DNA of 10,094 bases, taken from NCBI GenBank assembly GCA_025062175.1, contig JANXAX010000024.1, positions 1 to 10,094 of the forward strand, read 5' to 3'. Within the stretch, counting starts at the first letter, position 1. Each line of letters opens with the position of its first letter. Below are positions 1 through 6,490 of the stretch, one piece after another. This DNA is from Anaerolineae bacterium (lineage in GTDB: Bacteria; Chloroflexota; Anaerolineae; 4572-78; NAK82). The notes beneath the pieces are model-generated. The model had not been told where the DNA came from. It was given only the letters and a program-made list of their open reading frames with translations, and did not search any database. The position numbers were made by a program, and so were the translations under genes.

Positions 1-243
1 AGCAGTATGCACGATCACCTCAGGGGCAAATTCTCGGACCACAGCGGCTATATCGCCCCACATGTCCACACCGCCGGCGACAAATCGAATGCGATCGACC
101 ACCGGCTTGAGCCACCAAGCCAGCTCACCAGTGGGTTCACGCGTGTCGAAGTTGATCACCTGGTCGCCCCGTTCCGCCAGCTGGCGCATGACGTAACTGC
201 CCAGCAGGCCAGAACCTCCTGTTACCAGAATGGTGCGCCCCAT
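1..243 (-). CDS. NAD-dependent epimerase/dehydratase, N-terminal fragment
   Basis: The visible 81 residues are the N-terminus of an extended short-chain dehydrogenase/reductase. The chain opens MGRTILVTGGSGLLGSYV, a beta strand followed by the glycine-rich GGSGLLG (residues 9-15) that binds the NAD(P) pyrophosphate. Next come the second strand QVINFD, whose Asp (about residue 34) suggests NAD preference, and a helix and strand ending VIVHTA, where sugar-nucleotide epimerases usually have a conserved HxAA stretch. The gene runs off the left edge, so the catalytic YxxxK and the substrate specificity cannot be seen. The ATG at 243 is preceded by AAAGGA with about 7 bases of spacing, and lies 13 bases after the stop of the upstream ApnL-like gene, so it is probably the next cistron of that operon. 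It may act on a sugar or sugar acid of this pathway, or simply be a distal gene of the transcript. The family call is firm and the substrate is unknown. Confidence 0.85.
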   Translation of the reverse strand, partial: MGRTILVTGGSGLLGSYVMRQLAERGDQVINFDTREPTGELAWWLKPVVDRIRFVAGGVDMWGDIAAVVREFAPEVIVHTA

Positions 244-256
244 AGCGTGTTCCTTT

Positions 257-2206
257 CTAGGCTGAATCGATGGTGGCAATCGCATAAGGCAATAAAGCGA
301 GCTCTAACGACCCGTTACGTGGCGTGATCAGCTCGCCCTTTTGCTCGCGAAACGCTTCGGGCGATTGCATCGCATGCTCTGCGTTGGTCTCGTCGAGCAA
401 GCGGACATATACGCGTCCGCCAAGCCCTACAACATCGATTACCTGCTCCTGATTGGTCAGGTTGGCGAGCATCACGCGCTTTCTTTCCCCTTTTCGTACG
501 GTCAGACCGTCCACGCGGAGAGTGGCGCTCGAAACGGAAGGAATGACTTGACCACCAGCGAATTCCGCGATGTCTGCAAAAACGTGATACATTGGAAAGA
601 CCGCGCCCGGCAACGAGCGAAAGACGGTCGGGAGAGGAGAACCTTCCTCACGTTCCATGACCCCCAGCCAACCAGTTGTCTCATAGAAAGTGACACTGTG
701 TACACCGCTTTCCGCCAGATACTTTAAGCTCCCGAGAGTCCAACCGGCACCGAATAGGGACATTTGTCGCACGTCCACCTGGGAAGGGAGCTCACCCGGA
801 AGTGGTTCTGGCTCTGGAGCGGTGGCGTTGGGATTAAGTCGCATACGCAACGTCACCGGACTGACAATAATGGGCAGGCCAGCACTGAACTGGCGCGCAC
901 TTTCAACCGTGGAGGCCTGAGCCGCCAGATTTTCAACCAGAGAGGCGTTGTCAAAGGCATGTACCTGGGGATTGATAGAATAGGTGATCCCATCCAGCAA
1001 CGCAACAGGTGGGCGGCCACGATTGAGCTCGGCGAAAAAGTGGTTTGTGCCGGAGACGAAGCGCGCAGATGGTGTCCAGCTGGCTAAGTGTTGACGTGCC
1101 ACGGTGATCCACTGGGCACTGGTGGACTTTTCGCGCTCATGGAAGATCAGCCAGCGGTCGATTCGTGGCCGCATGCTGCGTGTCGCCGCTCCCAACGCCC
1201 CCGCGAACGCCTTAAGCTCCTTCTCCGCTGCATCCGAGAGGATCAATGCCAACTCCAAGCCCACCCCCAGGGCATTGGCTTCACTGATGGCGCGCGCCAG
1301 CTCTGCCTCCCAGTTTCCTTGGGAGAACCACAGATCAGCGCGCAGATGGGAAAGTTGCAGCATTCTGAGGCGCTGTAGTTCGCGCGTCGTGAGCCGTCTT
1401 CCGTGACTGGCCATCCCCAGGCCGATAGCAGGCAAATCACCTCCTCCACAGTCTCCTACCTGGAAGGTGATTCTGTCCGTCTGGGGCTGGCTGGGGATAC
1501 TGGCCGCCTCTCCCTCGAGCTCGAGCGTGACCGACTGGACGATGCGCGTGCCCGCCTTAACCTCCACCGGGAAAGGCAAGGCCAAGGGGGTACAGTATGT
1601 CTTATAGGAAGCGTCGGTCCAGTTGCGTTGATCTTCCATCTCGAAGATATCGCCTTCGAAACGCACTTTGGCCCATAGCCCTGGCACCACTTCGTGCTTG
1701 ATGGCGCGCATATCCATGAAGGGCTGATGCGGCGAAATGTAGAATGGGAAGGTACCCTGCTCTTGCGAACCGTCCACCCTTTCCACGACGCATGGTTTGC
1801 CAGCGCACTCCTTGATAGGGTGTAAAACGCAGAAACCGATGCGGTTGCGCATAAAGGTGGAGCGAGCTATTCCGTCCATCGAGAAGGTGATAGTACCTTG
1901 GGCATCACCTTCGATGCTGCCTTTCCAGAAGAAATCGATTTCGCCTTCTTTGTTCTCGACATCGTACTGGATGCGGAACGAGTCGGGACGCGCCTCAATC
2001 TGTATATTGCTCAAGTGTGGCAGCACAGTGCCCCAGTTGCGATCGCGCACCGCAACATAGACGCGGCGTAGTATTTCCTGATCACCATACTGGACGTAGC
2101 GCAGATCGCCTGCTTCATAAACAACGGTGAGCGGACCTGCTCGCAGCAGGCGTTGCTCAGGCAAAGCCTCTTCCTTCCCGTAGTACAACACATTTTTCGG
2201 CAACAT
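257..2206 (-). CDS. apnL: ApnL-like D-apionate lactonase
   Basis: This 649-residue protein resembles the ApnL family, which hydrolyses D-apionolactone to D-apionate in D-apiose breakdown. The layout fits the three-part family plan: a beta-rich N-terminal region (about 20-235) with motifs such as LRRVYVAVRDRNWGT (46-60) and EDQRNWTDASYKTY (191-204); a TIM-barrel-like middle (about 255-545) with SGTNHFFAELNR (385-396) and an acidic ETTGWLG (509-515); and a small beta C-terminal domain (about 560-648). There is no signal peptide, so it should be cytoplasmic. The ATG at 2206 follows a strong GGAGGTG site with about 5-6 bases of spacing. It sits 49 bases after the OiaC-like gene and 13 bases before the epimerase gene. 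Without the neighbours it might be called a hypothetical glycoside-hydrolase-like protein; the adjacent ApnO- and OiaC-like genes support the apionate role. E509 is a candidate acidic residue, but the catalytic residues are not known to me. Confidence 0.75.
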   Translation of the reverse strand: MLPKNVLYYGKEEALPEQRLLRAGPLTVVYEAGDLRYVQYGDQEILRRVYVAVRDRNWGTVLPHLSNIQIEARPDSFRIQYDVENKEGEIDFFWKGSIEGDAQGTITFSMDGIARSTFMRNRIGFCVLHPIKECAGKPCVVERVDGSQEQGTFPFYISPHQPFMDMRAIKHEVVPGLWAKVRFEGDIFEMEDQRNWTDASYKTYCTPLALPFPVEVKAGTRIVQSVTLELEGEAASIPSQPQTDRITFQVGDCGGGDLPAIGLGMASHGRRLTTRELQRLRMLQLSHLRADLWFSQGNWEAELARAISEANALGVGLELALILSDAAEKELKAFAGALGAATRSMRPRIDRWLIFHEREKSTSAQWITVARQHLASWTPSARFVSGTNHFFAELNRGRPPVALLDGITYSINPQVHAFDNASLVENLAAQASTVESARQFSAGLPIIVSPVTLRMRLNPNATAPEPEPLPGELPSQVDVRQMSLFGAGWTLGSLKYLAESGVHSVTFYETTGWLGVMEREEGSPLPTVFRSLPGAVFPMYHVFADIAEFAGGQVIPSVSSATLRVDGLTVRKGERKRVMLANLTNQEQVIDVVGLGGRVYVRLLDETNAEHAMQSPEAFREQKGELITPRNGSLELALLPYAIATIDSA

Positions 2207-2255
2207 CCTCGCACCTCCGACTACGCGCCTTGGGCAAACTTGGCTGCTTCTTGGC

Positions 2256-3068
2256 TTAATTCGTTATAAGGGAACGCAGATAGGCAATACTCGCTCTCGC
2301 CCAGGTATCCTCAAGCGCAATGGTGTCCTCCAATCGTTCTTGAGGAGGCGTCCATAATTCTAAGATGACGTTGACGTCGCGTCCCATTCGATTCAGCTCT
2401 TGTAATAACCAGGGGATATCCAGCTGTCCCTGACCGGCAGGCCGGCCCTCGATGGTGAATCCCATATTGTGTTTTGCACGGATTACAGCAAAGTCCTTGA
2501 TATGCAGATTCACGGTGAGAGGGCCAAGCACTTCGAGCACAGTCTCTGGCCCCTCCTGTGCTCCGAATGAGTTCACCGTGTCCAGACAAATTCCGACGTA
2601 CTGGCTGCCGATACGGTTCACAATGTCGGCCAGCGTTCGTGCTTTGAAGCGGTCGTGATTTTCTATTGCCAGGCAGACCTCTGCTTCTTCGAACTTGGAG
2701 ATCACCCCACGTAAAGTCGCCACAATTTCTTCAGCGTCCGGGTGATGGTCTGCTGTGTCAACCACCACACGTAGGATTGGAGAAGCAAAATACTGGGCCA
2801 GCTCCAGATAGCGGAGCAAATGATTAGGCGCGATACCGCGCGTGCCCACTTCAATCTGGATGCCGTGGTGTGCCGCGCGTGTCCGAAAGGCGTCTAACTC
2901 CTGCGAGGATACTCGATCCAGCGGGAGATTGTCCGCCACCTGGATGAGGCGTACGCCCAGCTCAAGCGCCTTGTCCAACAATCCTATCACTCCAAGGCGA
3001 CGTTGAGGGAGGTGATGGGGGACACCGATAGCCCAGCTATAAGTAAACGAACTGATGCCTAGACGCAT
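2256..3068 (-). CDS. oiaC: OiaC-like 3-oxo-isoapionate decarboxylase (sugar phosphate isomerase/epimerase TIM barrel)
   Basis: This 270-residue protein belongs to the AP-endonuclease-2/xylose-isomerase-like TIM-barrel superfamily. The metal-ligand pattern of that fold is visible: E136 in AIENHD, D163 in CLDTVNS, H189 in LHIKDF and E237 in ILELW. The N-terminus (MRLGISSFTYSWAIG), ADNLPL (45-50), EVGTRGI (73-79) and EGRPAGQGQLDIPW (207-220) match the group I associate with OiaC. OiaC decarboxylates 3-oxo-isoapionate to L-erythrulose. The gene lies 31 bases downstream of the ApnO-like gene, which would make its substrate, and upstream of the ApnL-like gene. The ATG at 3068 has a GGTGAG Shine-Dalgarno-like element 8 bases away, inside a perfect palindrome described separately. 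The TIM-barrel family assignment is secure. The decarboxylase activity is inferred from motifs and neighbours, and a sugar isomerase or epimerase is the main alternative. Confidence 0.72.
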   Translation of the reverse strand: MRLGISSFTYSWAIGVPHHLPQRRLGVIGLLDKALELGVRLIQVADNLPLDRVSSQELDAFRTRAAHHGIQIEVGTRGIAPNHLLRYLELAQYFASPILRVVVDTADHHPDAEEIVATLRGVISKFEEAEVCLAIENHDRFKARTLADIVNRIGSQYVGICLDTVNSFGAQEGPETVLEVLGPLTVNLHIKDFAVIRAKHNMGFTIEGRPAGQGQLDIPWLLQELNRMGRDVNVILELWTPPQERLEDTIALEDTWARASIAYLRSLITN

Positions 3069-3069
3069 A

Positions 3070-3083
3070 GGGTGAGCTCACCC
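3070..3083 (-). promoter_or_regulatory. Perfect 14-bp palindrome covering the oiaC ribosome-binding site
   Basis: GGGTGAGCTCACCC is its own reverse complement and ends one base before the OiaC-like start codon. In RNA it can fold as a 5-bp GGGUG/CACCC stem with an AGCU loop. The 5' arm holds GGTGAG, the only plausible Shine-Dalgarno element for that start. Folding would hide the site and lower translation; alternatively the DNA palindrome binds a protein. The sequence is directly seen and the role is inference. Confidence 0.4.
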
Positions 3084-3099
3084 ATCGGTGTTGAGGCGG

Positions 3100-3954
3100 T
3101 TATGTGGCTCCCTTGGTTCCCGCTCTACCTTGGGTGATGGCTTTGACTTCGGCCAGGACGTTTTCGGGCTCGAACACCTTCTTCCAGTCAGGCTGGAAAA
3201 TGGTCTGCTTAGCACGTGCAACGGCCAGCTTGGCGCCGTCGGAAAGCTGTGCATCGATGAATCCAAACAGGATACCCACGTTTACCTTCATATGACCCAG
3301 CACGAAATCGCGGGCAACCTGGTAGGGCACCCCCCGTCGCACGGCCTCCTCGATCGCTTCGTTAATCACCACCTGGCAGGTGAGAACGACTGTCTCCGCC
3401 AGCGCCGGCTCCAGGATGGCCATCTGCTCGACAGTGACGCGGTAAGCGTTCATCACCGGGGCGAACGCCTTACGCGCGATGCGCTCACCGCGCAGGTAGT
3501 CACTTTCTGTGCCTTGCATCAAGGCACAGACGATGTTCTGCTTCGCTTTGCCGCCCCAGAAATCCAATCGTGCTTCTGGGTCGTCCTCGTCACATACGAT
3601 GGGAGGGTGGCATGGATGCACGATGAAATAGCTGATATCCCGGCGCTCGGGCAGCTCGCCAGCGTAGGGAGCTGCTGGGTCGAGCAGGATCACCAGTGTG
3701 CCGCTCTTCAGTTGCGGCACCAACTCAGCCGCTACCTTGCCGATCAGGACATCGGGGATCGCCAGGATAATCACTCCGGCTGCGCGCACGGCTTCTTCTG
3801 CGGTGGAAGGCATTAAGCCGCGTTCGCGCAGACGAGCTAATCCTGCCTCGCCCGCTTCAACGTACAGCATGCGATACTCGGGCACATCCCTTAGCGCAGT
3901 GGCAATGCGCGAGCCAATCTTTCCAGCTGCTCCAAAGAGGGCAATCGTTTCCAT
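3100..3954 (-). CDS. apnO: ApnO-like D-apionate oxidoisomerase
   Basis: This 284-residue protein pairs an N-terminal Rossmann domain with an all-helical C-terminal domain of the type found in 6-phosphogluconate dehydrogenase-like and ketopantoate reductase-like enzymes. It starts METIALFGAAGKIG, with the NAD(P)-binding GAAGKIG at residues 8-14. HPCHPP (113-118) and EPALAET (182-188) are the conserved stretches I associate with this group, and long helices follow to residue 270. ApnO oxidises and isomerises D-apionate to 3-oxo-isoapionate. The gene lies between the GntR regulator and the OiaC-like gene, next to the enzyme that would use its product. The start is uncertain: an in-frame ATG at 3984 would add ten residues (MQKGTVQNIS) but has no Shine-Dalgarno site. 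The ATG at 3954 gives the usual N-terminus, although the nearest AAAGGA is about 18 bases away. A related acid-sugar dehydrogenase is the main alternative. Confidence 0.75.
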   Translation of the reverse strand: METIALFGAAGKIGSRIATALRDVPEYRMLYVEAGEAGLARLRERGLMPSTAEEAVRAAGVIILAIPDVLIGKVAAELVPQLKSGTLVILLDPAAPYAGELPERRDISYFIVHPCHPPIVCDEDDPEARLDFWGGKAKQNIVCALMQGTESDYLRGERIARKAFAPVMNAYRVTVEQMAILEPALAETVVLTCQVVINEAIEEAVRRGVPYQVARDFVLGHMKVNVGILFGFIDAQLSDGAKLAVARAKQTIFQPDWKKVFEPENVLAEVKAITQGRAGTKGAT

Positions 3955-3996
3955 AGAAATGTTTTGAACTGTTCCTTTCTGCATCCAATAGGTTTT

Positions 3997-4836
3997 CTAA
4001 GAATTCGTCGTCTCGACGACAACCTCTCTCCCGTTGTCCTCAGCTTCATCCGCACCACGCAACGGTGCACAGCCACCCGCTTGTCCGGCGTGAGTGGAAT
4101 GTAACGCGATGGCCTTGCGCATGGTGTCTTCGGCTTCGACCAGGTGCTCCCGCATCGCGTGGCGTGCGCCTTCTGCGTCTCCGCGTTTGATCTGCTCATA
4201 GATGGCGCGATGGTACGTAAAAGCGCGCTCAGGTGTCCCTGGCACGTCAAAGCTGAACTGCCGCCAGGTGAGCAGAATGTCTGCCACCGAGTCCAGCAAT
4301 AGAGACAACAGCTCGTTGTGCGTAGCGCGCGCCACAGCCGCATGGAAGGCGACGTCCAGCTCGGCGAAACGATAGCGATCATAAGAGAGTGTCCCAGCAT
4401 CACGCAGAATGCGTTCCATCTCCGCCAAATCCTCGTTGGTGCGACGTTGTGCAGCAAAGCCGGCGTTCGCCACCTCTAGAACACGGCGAATCTCCAAGAC
4501 TTTCTCACAGTCGAATTCCGGGCGCCCTGCGCGTAAGAACATCATCAACGACTGGGCAACCGCATCCGCGCTCGGACTGCGCACCACGGTGCCGCTGCCT
4601 GGTCGTACTTCCAGCAGTCCTTTGGCGACGAGAGAGCGCACTGCCTCGCGCACCACGGTGCGACTCACGCCGAATTGGTGTGCCAGTTCGCGCTCAGGAG
4701 GTAGACGGTCACCCGGTCGCAGCTTCCCCTGGATGATCAGTTGCTCGACCTGGCCGGTGACGCGGTGAACCAGGGTAGCAGAGCGCTGGATCGTCTTGAA
4801 CAAATGGATCGGATTCGACACTTCTTGTTCTACCAT
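3997..4836 (-). CDS. GntR-family transcriptional regulator, FadR/FCD subfamily
   Basis: This 279-residue regulator has a winged helix-turn-helix at about 21-86, with the GntR signature LRPGDRLPPERELAHQFGVSR (39-59), TVVREAVRSL (60-69) and the wing GLLEVRPGSGTVV (73-85). Residues 110-245 form the helical FCD ligand-binding domain. Its usual metal ligands are visible as D161 and H165 in DVAFH, H209 in YHR and H231 in REHL. FCD regulators of this type usually repress sugar-acid catabolic operons and release DNA when they bind the acid. The gene heads the apnO-oiaC-apnL operon behind its own promoter, and an operator-like element sits at the predicted transcription start, so autorepression is likely. 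The last 35 residues (245-279) are a Gly/Ala/Glu-rich tail beyond the usual FCD length. The ATG at 4836 follows AGGGGGATGTT, giving a reasonable ribosome-binding site. The effector is probably a pathway intermediate, which is inference. Confidence 0.93.
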   Translation of the reverse strand: MVEQEVSNPIHLFKTIQRSATLVHRVTGQVEQLIIQGKLRPGDRLPPERELAHQFGVSRTVVREAVRSLVAKGLLEVRPGSGTVVRSPSADAVAQSLMMFLRAGRPEFDCEKVLEIRRVLEVANAGFAAQRRTNEDLAEMERILRDAGTLSYDRYRFAELDVAFHAAVARATHNELLSLLLDSVADILLTWRQFSFDVPGTPERAFTYHRAIYEQIKRGDAEGARHAMREHLVEAEDTMRKAIALHSTHAGQAGGCAPLRGADEAEDNGREVVVETTNS

Positions 4837-4861
4837 AACATCCCCCTAGCCCTATCAAAAC

Positions 4862-4880
4862 TGGTATTTGGTATGACGAT
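4862..4880 (-). promoter_or_regulatory. Candidate GntR/FCD operator at the regulator promoter
   Basis: On the plus strand TGGTAT occurs twice with a 7-base period (4862-4867 and 4869-4874). The second copy lies in TTGGTATGACGAT (4868-4880), an imperfect inverted repeat resembling the TGGTNNNACCA-type sites known for FadR-subfamily regulators. It lies just downstream of the predicted transcription start (about 4885), where a bound repressor would block RNA polymerase. The sequence is seen; the binding is inferred. Confidence 0.5.
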
Positions 4881-4891
4881 GTGACCGCAAA

Positions 4892-4920
4892 ATTCTAGCC
4901 TTCCTGAGCAACAAAGTCAA
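4892..4920 (-). promoter_or_regulatory. Sigma70-type promoter of the gntR-apnO-oiaC-apnL operon
   Basis: The minus strand carries TTGACT (4920-4915) as the -35 element and TAGAAT (4897-4892) as the -10 element, separated by exactly 17 bases. Each hexamer differs from consensus (TTGACA, TATAAT) at one position. The predicted transcription start is near 4885, giving a leader of about 50 bases before the regulator ATG at 4836. This places the kinase and upstream genes in a separate transcription unit, or at least gives the regulator operon its own promoter. Confidence 0.7.
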
Positions 4921-4932
4921 GTAGCGTCTCTC

Positions 4933-4953
4933 AACTGGGCCTTTCGGTCAGTT
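4933..4953 (-). other. Weak hairpin downstream of the kinase gene
   Basis: The minus strand can pair AACTG with CAGTT, plus an inner CC/GG pair closed by a GAAA tetraloop, with a small internal loop. It lies 38 bases after the kinase stop and just upstream of the regulator's -35 element. No T-run follows, so it is not a canonical intrinsic terminator. It may be chance, or a weak transcript-end structure. Confidence 0.2.
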
Positions 4954-4990
4954 TGGGGATGGATTTTGGTTATGCCCACATCCTGAGCGC

Positions 4991-6409
4991 TCACCCCTCA
5001 CCGTTGCTGAGGATTTGCACCACCTGAAGGAGCGATTGTGCGTCTCCCACATTGCCGGGAAAAACAACATATACCAGACCCGGGAAACGACTTTCCGGAC
5101 CAAGCTGCCATACTGGCACGCCGGGCAAAATCTGTCCCATTACTATCGCGCGCTTAACACCCAGGCCGTACATGGCCACGTCACTCGAAGTAATGCCACC
5201 CTTTGCCACCAAGTAGCGTGGTCGGGTGGCGATGCCACGCACAATGGACACCAATCCCTCTGACACGCGCTTTCCAATATTGAGACTGTGCTCAGCATTC
5301 TCACCCGTGACCAGGTGACGGCTGGTGTACACCATGACATTGCAACCGGAAGCGAGCCATCGCTCGGCCTGTTGTGCCAGACGCTCAGTCTCCTGCTGCC
5401 AATGCGCATCTAGCAGCGCCTCAACCGCCACCTCGAGGCTGCAAATATCGGGTTGCGTCATAAGAGTCTGAATCTGGGCGGTGGTGCGCGGTACGTGGGA
5501 ACCGACCACGACCAGTCCGCCCCTTCCATGGGACAGATCGAAATCCGCCCGGTTGAGCAGGGGACGCGGTTCCAGTCCGGCACGCACTTGAACAAATGAG
5601 GCTGCGGTGCGATATAAGAATCGCTTCCCCAGCGCTTCCGCGCGCAGCAGGCCCAGGACAAAGACTTGTAGGTCGCGCGCGCTGGCAGCGTTGACAATGC
5701 AGATCTTGCCATCCCGAAGCGCTTTCAGTCGTTCGGCGACCCTCTCAGGTCCTCCGAGGCGCACATCTTCGATACTGATAGACGCCACTTCACTCGCGCG
5801 CAGGTTGCCTCTCGTCTTCTCTGCCACCCATTCTCGCAAGTTGGAGGCATGGTAGCCAAAGACCACGTCACGGGCGAACTCGGTTTCGCCTGCGGGCACG
5901 AGCTGTTCCCCTTCGGCAACGTAATGGACATCATGAACAGTATAGCGCCCTCCCTCGAGAAAGAAGGGGATAAGTAACCAGGCGTCGAATTCTTGCTGCA
6001 ACGCTTGCGCTAGGGCAGCAACCTCGTCCGGGAAATGCCCGCGCAAGGTGGAATCGCTCCGACTGATCACCACAAACTCACGTCCTGCGCGACGCTTAGC
6101 TTCCAATAGATTATGTCCAATGATGGTGTTCAGCGCTGCCGCTTCCGTACGTGGAAGGCTGCGTGAGTTAGTGAGAATATAGAAGGCGGGTAATTCGCTT
6201 TCCAGCTCCGCACGGAGTGCCTCTACGGACCACTCAGTCAGCACCGGGATGTTGGACACTGTCTGGGTGCCGGTAGGGTCATCGTCCAGCACCACCACTT
6301 TACGCTGACTCGCGCATACCAGCTCTCTGATTTCTGGCAATAGGTCAACTGGCCACTCTGGAGGCAGACTTGCAAGCAGATCCTGTCGGCTTACCCAAGT
6401 TCGATCCAT
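4991..6409 (-). CDS. DUF1537 four-carbon acid-sugar kinase, candidate 3-oxo-isoapionate kinase
   Basis: This 472-residue protein belongs to the DUF1537 kinases, which phosphorylate C4 and branched C5 sugar acids using ATP. The N-terminal substrate domain shows LDDDPTGTQT (41-50), followed by PVLTEW (55-60) and SRSDSTLRGHFPDE (116-129). The C-terminal nucleotide domain shows KGGITSSDVA (403-412) and PGNVGDAQSL (451-460), the usual glycine-rich phosphate-binding stretches. Characterised members act on D- or L-threonate, erythronate, 3-oxotetronate or 3-oxo-isoapionate (OiaK). The neighbouring ApnO-like gene makes 3-oxo-isoapionate, so an OiaK role is attractive. However, the OiaC-like gene offers a route that needs no such kinase, and OiaK's usual partner, a RuBisCO-like enzyme, is not in the window. 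The ATG at 6409 follows ACGGAAGC, a weak ribosome-binding site. The family is firm and the substrate is an inference. Confidence 0.88.
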   Translation of the reverse strand: MDRTWVSRQDLLASLPPEWPVDLLPEIRELVCASQRKVVVLDDDPTGTQTVSNIPVLTEWSVEALRAELESELPAFYILTNSRSLPRTEAAALNTIIGHNLLEAKRRAGREFVVISRSDSTLRGHFPDEVAALAQALQQEFDAWLLIPFFLEGGRYTVHDVHYVAEGEQLVPAGETEFARDVVFGYHASNLREWVAEKTRGNLRASEVASISIEDVRLGGPERVAERLKALRDGKICIVNAASARDLQVFVLGLLRAEALGKRFLYRTAASFVQVRAGLEPRPLLNRADFDLSHGRGGLVVVGSHVPRTTAQIQTLMTQPDICSLEVAVEALLDAHWQQETERLAQQAERWLASGCNVMVYTSRHLVTGENAEHSLNIGKRVSEGLVSIVRGIATRPRYLVAKGGITSSDVAMYGLGVKRAIVMGQILPGVPVWQLGPESRFPGLVYVVFPGNVGDAQSLLQVVQILSNGEG

Positions 6410-6490
6410 TGCTTCCGTCCCTGCCGATCTGGGTGAGATGCTAGAGGCCCTGGGTGACCACCTTGATTTCGCACAGTGTAAGTTCCGGTT

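Noticed and set aside
1514..1525. 12-bp palindrome CTCGAGCTCGAG
   Set aside because: It lies inside the ApnL-like gene and is explained by codons for a Leu-Glu-Leu-Glu stretch.
2437..2455. GGCCGGCC-type palindrome
   Set aside because: It falls in the OiaC-like gene over the conserved Gly-Arg-Pro-Ala-Gly motif and is explained by coding constraint.
3088..3816. A 242-codon open frame on the plus strand
   Set aside because: It lies antisense to the ApnO-like gene, which has clear family motifs. The plus-strand product shows no recognisable domain.
4579..4661. A 14-base direct repeat (gcgcaccacggtgc at 4579-4592 and 4648-4661), each copy also an inverted repeat
   Set aside because: Both copies are in frame in the GntR gene and encode T-V-V-R in the helix-turn-helix and wing. 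The 69-base spacing is 23 codons, so coding chance is the simplest explanation.
4933..4953. Intrinsic terminator after the kinase gene
   Set aside because: A weak hairpin is present but no T-run follows, so it is listed only as a low-confidence structure.
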